Shown: piece by piece, positions 5,825-10,943 of the stretch
Position numbering within the stretch: the stretch's first letter is position 1
How the letters are laid out: every line of letters starts with the position of its first letter
NCBI GenBank assembly: GCA_031272565.1
Contig: JAISTN010000334.1
Location: 1-10,943 of the forward strand
Source of the DNA: Bifidobacteriaceae bacterium
Lineage (GTDB): Bacteria > Actinomycetota > Actinomycetes > Actinomycetales > WQXJ01
Length of the DNA: 10,943 nucleotides
Direction of reading: 5' to 3'
Made by a program: the position numbers and the translations under genes
The notes under the pieces: generated by a model
Database searches by the model: none
What the model saw: the letters and a program-made list of their open reading frames with translations, nothing else
Told to the model about the DNA's origin: nothing

Positions 5825-6730
5825 CTAGTCACCCACCGGGCCCTCGAACACCAGGTAGTCGCCCTCGGCGTGGCTGATTGCGCCGTTGGCGAACAGGCAC
5901 AGCCGCACCTGGCCATCTTCCACCGCGTAGTAGTAGTTCGAGTCGTTGGCGGGTGCCTGGTCGATCACGGCTTTGGCCACCAGTTCCGCGCCATCATCAA
6001 TAATGATCGTCCCAGGGTCAGGGTAGATCTGCTTGAAGGTGCCATCGGTCAGGGCTTGGCGGACATCGCCGCTGTCGGCCTTCGGATAGATCTCGGAGAA
6101 CGGGATCGGCTGGCCAGTGGTCAGGTCGAATACCTGCGCGTAGATGGAGTTGGTGGGGTGGGCGGCACTGGGAAACACCGCGACGCTGTAGGCGCGGACG
6201 GACAGGCGGTCGTTGTAGATGCTGTAGGCCGCCTCGATGCTGTAGCTGGCGCCGTCGCTCTCGGTCGAGGTGATGGGCCACAGGAAAAAGGCCTCCAACT
6301 GGGAGTTGATCTCGTCCGTGTGGGTGAAGCCGCCGTCATCGGTGATGGTGACCTGTTCAATGGTCGAATCGCCTTGGGTGACGGTGGTGGCCTGCAGCAC
6401 AATCGCTTTGCATTGGGCCTCGCTGGGCCCGCCGGCCTCGCAGACCCGGTCGGAGCCGTCGGTGATGACATTGCCCAGCGTGGTGGCGGAGGGAGTGGGC
6501 GGCTGGCTGGCGCTGGCTTCCTGGCTGGGCGTGGGCTCAGCCGTCTCCGTCGCCGCCTCCGTCTGGCTGGGGCTGGGGGATGGACTGGCCTGCTCGGTGG
6601 CCGTCGCCTCGGTGGACTGGTTGGCTGCCGAGCTGGTATCACCGGCCTTCGTGCCGCCGCCGCAGCCCGCCACCAGCGCCCCCAGCAGGCCAAAGCCCGC
6701 CAGCGCCGTCAGAACCTTCTTGTTTGTCAT
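5825..6730 (-). CDS. Lipoprotein with DUF3298/RsiV-like C-terminal domain
   Basis: A 301-residue exported lipoprotein. Residues 1-22 form a type II signal peptide (Lys4/Lys5, hydrophobic core) ending in the lipobox LVAG-Cys23, followed by Gly-rich residues. About 27-86 are a low-complexity Ser/Thr/Ala/Glu/Pro linker. The folded part from about 90 contains a Cys pair (CEAGGPSEAQC), then a stretch with the order typical of the DUF3298 domain found at the C-terminus of RsiV and PdaC: an AYSIYNDRLSVRAYS strand pair, FDLTTGQPIPFSEIYP, and a terminal part with DDGAELV and LCLFANGAISHAEGDYLVF. This family assignment is from pattern memory and moderately sure. No catalytic residue set is evident. The gene follows the KtrA-like gene by 68 nt in the same direction, so cotranscription with the potassium system is possible but unproven. 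Confidence 0.85.
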   Translation of the reverse strand: MTNKKVLTALAGFGLLGALVAGCGGGTKAGDTSSAANQSTEATATEQASPSPSPSQTEAATETAEPTPSQEASASQPPTPSATTLGNVITDGSDRVCEAGGPSEAQCKAIVLQATTVTQGDSTIEQVTITDDGGFTHTDEINSQLEAFFLWPITSTESDGASYSIEAAYSIYNDRLSVRAYSVAVFPSAAHPTNSIYAQVFDLTTGQPIPFSEIYPKADSGDVRQALTDGTFKQIYPDPGTIIIDDGAELVAKAVIDQAPANDSNYYYAVEDGQVRLCLFANGAISHAEGDYLVFEGPVGD

Positions 6731-6798
6731 GTCAACCCCCAGTGAAGAGTGTCTTGGGAAATAGTGGGACGAACCATGTCAGCCTATGTCACCGGCTC

Positions 6799-7491
6799 CT
6801 ATGGTCTTGACGCGAAGCGGTCCAACAGGGCTGTGTTTCCGCTCACAATCAGCAGGTCTTGAGGCGAGATGCGGGTCTCGTCGGTGGCGTACTCGAACTC
6901 CTGGCCGGGTGACTTGACACCGATGACGGTGACGCCGTACTTCTTGCGCACGTCCGCCTGCCCCAGCGTGAAACCGATGGTCTCCTTGGGCGGGTGCATC
7001 TTGACGATGGTGAAGCCGTCCTCGAACTCGATGTAGTCCAGCAGTTTGCCGGACACCAAGTGCGCTACCCGCTCGCCGGCATCGGCCTCCGGCAAGATCA
7101 CCTGGTGGGCGCCAATCCGCTTCAAGATGCGGGCGTGCTCCGATGAGGTGGCCTTGGCCCAGACTTGGCTGATCCCCAAGTCGACCAGGTTGGAGGTGAT
7201 CAGCACGGATGCCTCCAGGGCTGTGCCCACCCCAACCACGGCGATGGGGAAGTCCCGCGCCCCTAGTTGTTCCAGGGCTTCCGGGTCGGTGCAGTCCGCT
7301 TCCACCAGGGGCAGGCGGCCGGACCAACGCCGGATCACTTCCGGGTCCTTTTCCACCGCCAGGATTTCGCGGCCCAGCCGGTCCACGGTCAGGGCCAGGC
7401 GGGAACCGAACCGGCCCATGCCAATCACCAGGACGGCGCCGTCACTGGCGATGGGGGTGTCGGCTCCGGCCGCAAAGCGCTTGCGCTCCAT
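6799..7491 (-). CDS. ktrA: KtrA/TrkA-type potassium uptake regulatory subunit (RCK domain)
   Basis: Cytosolic gating subunit of 230 residues for the potassium channel encoded upstream. The N-terminal RCK_N Rossmann domain has VIGMGRFGS (Gly24, Gly26, Gly29) and acidic Glu47 (AVEKDP) for the nucleotide ribose. Residues about 145-228 form the TrkA_C (RCK_C) domain, including the IVKMHPPKE and VTVIGVKSPG segments. One RCK_N plus one RCK_C in 230 residues is the KtrA/CeoB size, not the duplicated enterobacterial TrkA. KtrA proteins form octameric rings that open the KtrB channel on nucleotide binding. The start ATG at 7491 has AAAGGAA 8 nt upstream. An overlapping ATG at 7500-7498 is out of frame. 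It lies 36 nt after the channel gene, so the two are almost certainly cotranscribed. Confidence 0.93.
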   Translation of the reverse strand: MERKRFAAGADTPIASDGAVLVIGMGRFGSRLALTVDRLGREILAVEKDPEVIRRWSGRLPLVEADCTDPEALEQLGARDFPIAVVGVGTALEASVLITSNLVDLGISQVWAKATSSEHARILKRIGAHQVILPEADAGERVAHLVSGKLLDYIEFEDGFTIVKMHPPKETIGFTLGQADVRKKYGVTVIGVKSPGQEFEYATDETRISPQDLLIVSGNTALLDRFASRP

Positions 7492-7527
7492 TCACCCATT
7501 CCTTTCTTTGGGGGAACCAAGTGGGCC

Positions 7528-8904
7528 TCAACCCACAATAGGCCTGTCTTCCGGCAGGCGGATCAGGCGCCGCCGGTTGGTCAGCGCCACCGAGGCGGCC
7601 AAGGTCATGGTGCCCAGGCGCCCGGCCAGCATCAACAAGACCAAGGTGATCTTGCCGGCCGCCGGCAGGGTGGCGCTCAGGCCCGTCGAAAGGCCACAGG
7701 TGGCGAAGGCGGAGATGCACTCGAACAGGACCGAGTGCAGGTCCGCGCGGGAAGCCAGCGTCAGGACCATGGCGCCGGTGAAGACCAGCATGACGGAGGC
7801 CATGGTCACGGTCACCGCCACCCGCAGCACGCCGGGGGCCATGCGCCGGCCAAAGGCCTCCATGTCGCGGTCACCGCGGGCCTCCGCCAGAATGGCCAGC
7901 AGCAGCACCGCCAGGGTGGTGACCTTGATGCCGCCGGCGGTGGAGGCCGAACCGCCGCCCACAAACATCAGGGCGTCCTGGGCCAGCAGCGTGGCCGGGT
8001 GTTCTTGGTTGACTGGGAAGGTGGCAAAGCCGCCGGATCTGGTCATGACCCCGGCAAAGATGGTGTTGAGCAGCGTGTCGCCGCTGCTGAAGGACCCCAG
8101 GGTGTCCGGGTTGGACCATTCGGCGGCAGAAAACAGCACCACCGACACCCCCAATAGCGCCAGGCAGAAGGTGCAGGTCAGCTTGGTGTGCAGGGTCCAG
8201 GTGGAGGGGTGGCGGACGTTGCGGGCAATGTCCAGAATGACCGGGAAGCCCAACGAGCCGACAAAGACCCCGGTCATGATGGGCCCCAGCACCAGCCAAT
8301 CGCCCGCGTACGGCACCAGGCCTTCCTGGGTGGGCACAAAGCCGGCGTTGTTGAAGGTGGAGACGGCGTAGAAGATGCCGTGCCAAACGGCCTGTTGGGG
8401 AGCTTCACCCACCGCCAGGAAGCGGGGGATCAGGACGGCGGCCAGGGCCAGTTCCGCGATCAGCGAAATGACTGCCACGGCCCGCACCAACAGGGCGACC
8501 TCACCCAGGCGTGACACCCCCAGTTCGCGGCGGGTCAGCAGTTTGGTGCGCAGCCCCAGCCGGTTGGAGGTGATGAGGGACAGCAGGGAGCCCAGCGTCA
8601 TGACGCCCAGGCCGCCAATCTGCATCGCGCCAACAATGGTGATCTGGCCGAACAGTGACCAGTATTCGGCCGTGTCGACACTGGTCAGGCCGGTGACGCA
8701 GGTGGCCGATGTCGCCGTGAAGAGTGCGTCCACAAAGCTGGCTGGGCGGCCGCTGCGGGTGGCGATGGGCAGGGTCAGCGTGACGGCTGCCAGCAACACC
8801 ACCATGGTGAAGGCGAAGACCGTCAGGCGGGCGGGTGACAGGTGGCTGAGGCGCTCAGGCAGAGAGCGCGCCGGCGCCGGTTGTTTGGCTGAGTCAGCCC
8901 GCAT
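7528..8904 (-). CDS. ktrB: KtrB/TrkH-type potassium channel subunit
   Basis: Integral membrane potassium-translocating subunit of 458 residues, the usual KtrB length. The four pore-loop repeats of the SKT superfamily can be read: ATCVTGLT (Gly72), TFNNAGF (Gly188), TRSGGF (Gly292) and ATCGLSTG (Gly404), each supplying the selectivity-filter glycine. The intramembrane gating loop after the third pore is present as GGGSASTAGGIKVTT (316-330), and the end carries AGRLGTMTL. The first helix (28-48) follows a short polar N-terminus. The start ATG at 8904 lies only 6 nt downstream of a TAGGAT hexamer (8911-8916 on the minus strand), suggesting a leaderless transcript. Downstream, the matching KtrA-like subunit follows after 36 nt. 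KtrB-type transporters couple or facilitate K+ entry with Na+. Ion coupling cannot be read here. Confidence 0.95.
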   Translation of the reverse strand: MRADSAKQPAPARSLPERLSHLSPARLTVFAFTMVVLLAAVTLTLPIATRSGRPASFVDALFTATSATCVTGLTSVDTAEYWSLFGQITIVGAMQIGGLGVMTLGSLLSLITSNRLGLRTKLLTRRELGVSRLGEVALLVRAVAVISLIAELALAAVLIPRFLAVGEAPQQAVWHGIFYAVSTFNNAGFVPTQEGLVPYAGDWLVLGPIMTGVFVGSLGFPVILDIARNVRHPSTWTLHTKLTCTFCLALLGVSVVLFSAAEWSNPDTLGSFSSGDTLLNTIFAGVMTRSGGFATFPVNQEHPATLLAQDALMFVGGGSASTAGGIKVTTLAVLLLAILAEARGDRDMEAFGRRMAPGVLRVAVTVTMASVMLVFTGAMVLTLASRADLHSVLFECISAFATCGLSTGLSATLPAAGKITLVLLMLAGRLGTMTLAASVALTNRRRLIRLPEDRPIVG

Positions 8905-8910
8905 GGCTTC

Positions 8911-8916
8911 ATCCTA
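8911..8916 (-). promoter_or_regulatory. -10 element for ktrB, probably leaderless
   Basis: TAGGAT on the minus strand ends 6 nt before the ATG at 8904, so transcription would begin at or next to the start codon. No -35 at the normal distance is seen: TTGACC (8939-8944) is 22 nt away, too far. There is no Shine-Dalgarno, which agrees with leaderless initiation. Confidence 0.45.
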
Positions 8917-8974
8917 GAGCCGTGACCAAGGGGAGGTGGGTCAACCCGGCGGGCGCGGGCACCCAAAGGTCGGG

Positions 8975-8980
8975 TAGGAT
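8975..8980 (+). promoter_or_regulatory. -10 element for the bS22 gene
   Basis: TAGGAT matches TAnnnT and would start transcription near 8987, giving a leader of about 57 nt that contains the hairpin at 8997-9015. The same hexamer occurs on the other strand at 8911-8916. No clear -35 is visible. Confidence 0.4.
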
Positions 8981-8996
8981 GAGCGGTTGGATTTCC

Positions 8997-9015
8997 TGGC
9001 GCCGGTGTGGCGCCA
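8997..9015 (+). promoter_or_regulatory. Hairpin in the leader of the bS22 gene
   Basis: TGGCGCC (8997-9003), loop GGTGT (9004-9008) and GGCGCCA (9009-9015) form a perfect 7-bp stem with a 5-nt loop, 28 nt before the ATG and 19 nt before the Shine-Dalgarno. It could be a binding site for the basic product or a stability element, which is inference. Confidence 0.45.
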
Positions 9016-9034
9016 CCCTCGAGATTGGACAAGT

Positions 9035-9039
9035 GAGGA
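9035..9039 (+). promoter_or_regulatory. Ribosome binding site of the bS22 gene
   Basis: GAGGA lies 4 nt before the ATG at 9044 and supports this very short frame being translated. Confidence 0.7.
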
Positions 9040-9043
9040 CCGT

Positions 9044-9142
9044 ATGGGTTCGGTGATCAAGAAGCGCCGCAAGCGGATGGCGAAGAAGAAGCACCGCAAG
9101 CTGCTGCGCAAGACTCGGCATCAGCGGCGCAACAAGAAGTAA
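9044..9142 (+). CDS. Small ribosomal protein bS22-like (AURKAIP1/COX24 domain), 32 aa
   Basis: A 32-residue, extremely basic protein (18 Lys/Arg and 2 His) beginning [19 protein letters not shown] and ending RRNKK. I recognise this as the conserved actinobacterial AURKAIP1/COX24-domain peptide, identified in mycobacterial ribosome structures as bS22, a small-subunit protein bound to 16S rRNA near the decoding/subunit interface region. The [14 protein letters not shown] core is diagnostic. It has a good Shine-Dalgarno (9035-9039), a likely -10 at 8975-8980 and a hairpin in its leader. It is transcribed divergently from ktrB and convergently with the phosphoesterase gene. In many actinobacteria this gene follows a small excisionase-like HTH gene. 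None is seen here. Being so short it is easily missed by gene callers. Confidence 0.93.
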   Translation: MGSVIKKRRKRMAKKKHRKLLRKTRHQRRNKK

Positions 9143-9160
9143 CCGAACCGGACCCGCGTT

Positions 9161-9178
9161 GCCGGAGTTGATTCCGGC
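9161..9178 (+). terminator. Small hairpin after the bS22 gene
   Basis: GCCGGA (9161-9166) pairs with TCCGGC (9173-9178) around a 6-nt loop, 18 nt after the stop codon. There is no U-tract, so this is a weak candidate on its own. Confidence 0.35.
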
Positions 9179-9197
9179 CCCCACCGTGAGCGGTCAC

Positions 9198-9226
9198 CTT
9201 GACCCGGTCAACTGGTCAGGGTCAAG
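9198..9226. terminator. Hairpin shared by convergent bS22 and phosphoesterase genes
   Basis: CTTGACCC (9198-9205) is perfectly complementary to GGGTCAAG (9219-9226) with a 13-nt loop. It spans the last codons and stop of the phosphoesterase gene on the minus strand and lies 55 nt after the bS22 stop. It could end transcripts from either side. Confidence 0.45.
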
Positions 9227-10137
9227 AGTGTGGCTTCTGGCCGGCAGGCGAAGCGCAGCGGGGCATAGGGCGAAGTGCCCAGTCCCGCGCTGACGTGTAG
9301 AAAGGCCGGCGGATCAAGCGCCGGGCGGGCCTTGGCCAAGTGGCCGGCGGGCGGCGGCGGCCAAATTGTCAGGCCGCGGGCCAGCCGGGGCGGCAAATCG
9401 CAGTTCGACACCAGGGCGCCATACCAGGGCAGGCAGAGTTGCCCGCCATGAGTGTGGCCCGCCAAGACTAACCGGGCGCCATCGTCCACCATGGCCTGTA
9501 CCACGCCCATGTAGGGAGCGTGGGCCACCCCCACTACCAGGTCGGCGCCGGCGTGCTGGCCGGCCCCTTCAGTGGGGAACCGGTCCAGCCCCAAGTGCGG
9601 GTCATCCACCCCCACCAGGTCAATGGCCAGGCCGCCCACGTGAAGCCGGGCCCGGGCATTGTTCAAGTCGAGCCAGCCGGCGCTGGTCCAGACTTGGCGC
9701 AGCGCCTCATAAGGCAGGTCCCGTTGGCGCTTGACCGGCTGCTTCTTGCCCAACAGGTACAGGAACGGGTTGCCGGGGTGGGCGGAGTAGTAGTCGTTGG
9801 AGCCGAAAACGAAGGCGCCGGGCCGGAAGGTCAACGGTTCGGTGGCGTCCCGGGCCAGGGCGGCCGCCTCCGGGCTGGAGATGAAATCCCCGGTTGACAC
9901 CACCAGGTCCGGTTCCAGCCCCGCCAGGGCCCGCACAAAGGCCACCTTGCGGTGTTGCCGGGCCGTCAGGTGGAGATCAGACAGGTGCAGCACCTTGAGC
10001 GGTGCGGCGCCCGCCGGCAGAACGGGCACGGTGACGCGGCGCAGGGTGTACCAGTGGGCCTCGGCCGCCGCGTAGGCAACCCCTAATGCTCCGGCCGCCG
10101 CGACCGTGCCGGCGGCCACCCCCAGTTTGAAGCTCAC
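9208..10137 (-). CDS. Membrane-anchored metallophosphoesterase (YkuE-like)
   Basis: Calcineurin-like phosphoesterase of 309 residues. Residues 5-24 form a hydrophobic N-terminal helix that is either a signal anchor or an uncleaved signal, so the enzyme probably works at the outer face of the membrane. Metal-binding motifs appear in order: DxH as Asp54/His56 (LSDLHL), Asp84 (STGDF), the Asn-Asp pair Asn114/Asp115 (FGSNDYY, where most relatives have GNHD), His206 (VAHAPY) and His228/His230 (AGHTHGGQ). The final GHTHGGQ block is typical of YkuE-type enzymes. Substrates vary widely (lipid headgroups, phosphodiesters), so none is proposed. The start is a GTG at 10137. A GGAG about 15 nt upstream is a distant Shine-Dalgarno. 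It lies 48 nt after the Crp-like gene in the same direction and may be cotranscribed with it. Confidence 0.92.
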   Translation of the reverse strand: MSFKLGVAAGTVAAAGALGVAYAAAEAHWYTLRRVTVPVLPAGAAPLKVLHLSDLHLTARQHRKVAFVRALAGLEPDLVVSTGDFISSPEAAALARDATEPLTFRPGAFVFGSNDYYSAHPGNPFLYLLGKKQPVKRQRDLPYEALRQVWTSAGWLDLNNARARLHVGGLAIDLVGVDDPHLGLDRFPTEGAGQHAGADLVVGVAHAPYMGVVQAMVDDGARLVLAGHTHGGQLCLPWYGALVSNCDLPPRLARGLTIWPPPPAGHLAKARPALDPPAFLHVSAGLGTSPYAPLRFACRPEATLLTLTS

Positions 10138-10185
10138 CCGGCCACCCTACTCCGGAGGGGCCAGGCCGGGCGGGCGAACTGGCAG

Positions 10186-10869
10186 TTACCAGGCGCGCTT
10201 GCGCAGACGCGCCAGGTCCAGCAGCACCACGCTGCGGCCCTCCAGGCGCAACCAGCCGCGGCCGATGAAGTCCGCCAGGGCCTTGTTGACCGTCTCCCTG
10301 GAGGCGCCCACCAGCTTGGCCAACTCGTCTTGGGTCAGGCCGTGGGACACCCGGATGCCATCTTCGTTTTGCTCCCCGAACCGGGTGGCCAGGTCCAGCA
10401 GCACTTTTGCCACCCGCCCGGGCACATCAGAGAAGACCAGGTCCGCCAGGTTCTCGTTGGTGCGGCGCAACCGGTTGGCCAGGGCGGCCAGGATCAGCTT
10501 GGCCGCCTCCGGGTGCCGGTCCAGCCATTCCACCATGGAGCCATGGGACAGTTCCAGCAGGTCGGTGGGGACTACCGCGGTGGCGGTGGCGGTGCGGGGA
10601 CCCGGGTCGAACAGGGTGACCTCGCCCAGCATCTCACCGGCTCCCAGGATGGCCAGGAGGTTCTCACGGCCGTCCGGTGACGACCGGCCCAGCTTCACCC
10701 GGCCGGTCTGAATGAGGTAGAACTTCTCGCCTTCGTCACCCTCCCGGAACAGGATCTGACCCTTGTCCAGCCGGACTGGACGCATGGCCTTGACCAGGTC
10801 TTTTGCTGAATCCGAGTCCAAGCCAAAGAACACGCCAGATGACCTGATGACATTCTGCACCACTGCCAA
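10186..10869 (-). CDS. Crp/Fnr-family transcription regulator (GlxR-like)
   Basis: DNA-binding regulator of 227 residues, probably cAMP-responsive. The cyclic nucleotide-binding domain (about 12-125) carries the phosphate-binding cassette with Gly82-Glu83 (LGEVTLFDP) and Arg92-Thr93 (GPRTATATA), corresponding to Glu72 and Arg82-Ser83 of E. coli CRP. The dimer helix spans about 120-148, with Arg136-Thr137 near the second cAMP contact region. The winged HTH includes TQDELAKLVGASRETVNKAL (179-198), with Arg191 and Glu192 at recognition-helix positions. The DGRENLL and FDPGPRT stretches are typical of actinobacterial GlxR/Crp global regulators. The start is uncertain: a TTG at 10869 is preceded by AAAGGCGG, while in-frame GTG codons two and three positions later (10863, 10860) are alternatives. 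The 74 nt upstream show one TGTGA half-site (minus strand, near 10879) and no full CRP palindrome. Confidence 0.93.
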   Translation of the reverse strand: MAVVQNVIRSSGVFFGLDSDSAKDLVKAMRPVRLDKGQILFREGDEGEKFYLIQTGRVKLGRSSPDGRENLLAILGAGEMLGEVTLFDPGPRTATATAVVPTDLLELSHGSMVEWLDRHPEAAKLILAALANRLRRTNENLADLVFSDVPGRVAKVLLDLATRFGEQNEDGIRVSHGLTQDELAKLVGASRETVNKALADFIGRGWLRLEGRSVVLLDLARLRKRAW

Positions 10870-10943
10870 TTCCGCCTTTCACAAGCGCTCTGGAAGCCGC
10901 GGGACCACCAGCGCCGTCCCACAGTCGGCCCCATGGGACAGGG

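Noticed and set aside
5870..6745. 291-codon open frame on the plus strand opposite the lipoprotein
   Set aside because: The minus strand has a lipobox and a family-like domain. The plus frame is Gly/Val/Asp-rich low complexity in mirror register.
7046..8371. 441-codon open frame on the plus strand opposite ktrA/ktrB
   Set aside because: It spans two well-supported minus-strand genes and their gap, has Arg/Ser/Pro-rich composition and no recognisable domain.
10870..10943. CRP/GlxR autoregulatory site upstream of the regulator
   Set aside because: Only one TGTGA half-site is visible. The partner half (TCACA at the right spacing) is missing, so a full operator cannot be claimed.
1..10943. Mobile element, CRISPR array, defence island or biosynthetic cluster
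   Set aside because: No transposase, integrase, terminal inverted repeats, spacer-repeat pattern, nuclease/effector pair or tailoring-enzyme series is present. Genes are typical chromosomal envelope, transport and regulatory functions.

Overview
The window is GC-rich, with mostly G/C third codon positions, and reads as chromosomal DNA of a high-GC actinobacterium (Actinomycetota). Lineage markers are a 32-residue bS22-type (AURKAIP1/COX24 domain) ribosomal protein, a GlxR-like Crp/Fnr regulator, and -10 elements of the TAnnnT type with poor -35 boxes. The order or genus cannot be fixed from the sequence. No tRNA, rRNA, CRISPR array, insertion sequence or phage gene is visible.

Region 1 (1-1895, all minus strand) is a tight three-gene unit: a small membrane-anchored protein of unknown function, an ABC ATPase, and an ABC-2 type permease that starts by a 4-nt overlap and runs off the left edge. 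Region 2 (1896-2261) is a 366-nt gene-free divergent promoter region rich in inverted and direct repeats. Region 3 (2262-4568, plus strand) is a large exported subtilisin-family (S8) serine protease with a C-terminal array of FG-GAP/VCBS-like calcium-loop repeats of about 50 residues. Region 4 (4641-5657, minus) is a zinc-dependent medium-chain sugar alcohol/alcohol dehydrogenase convergent with the protease. It is separated from the next unit by two strong tandem hairpins.

Region 5 (5825-8904, minus) is a potassium-uptake cluster: a KtrB/TrkH-type channel subunit, then a KtrA/TrkA-type RCK regulatory subunit 36 nt later, then a DUF3298/RsiV-like lipoprotein 68 nt later. Divergent from it lies the tiny bS22 gene (9044-9142), which has a hairpin in its leader. 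Region 6 (9208-10869, minus) holds a membrane-anchored YkuE-like metallophosphoesterase and, upstream of it, the Crp/Fnr regulator.

Most genes are recognisable housekeeping or envelope functions. The less explained parts are the small membrane protein with the ABC exporter, the lipoprotein attached to the Ktr cluster, the repeat-rich leader at 1979-2025, and the protease/FG-GAP fusion. I do not see convincing evidence of a wholly new multi-gene system.
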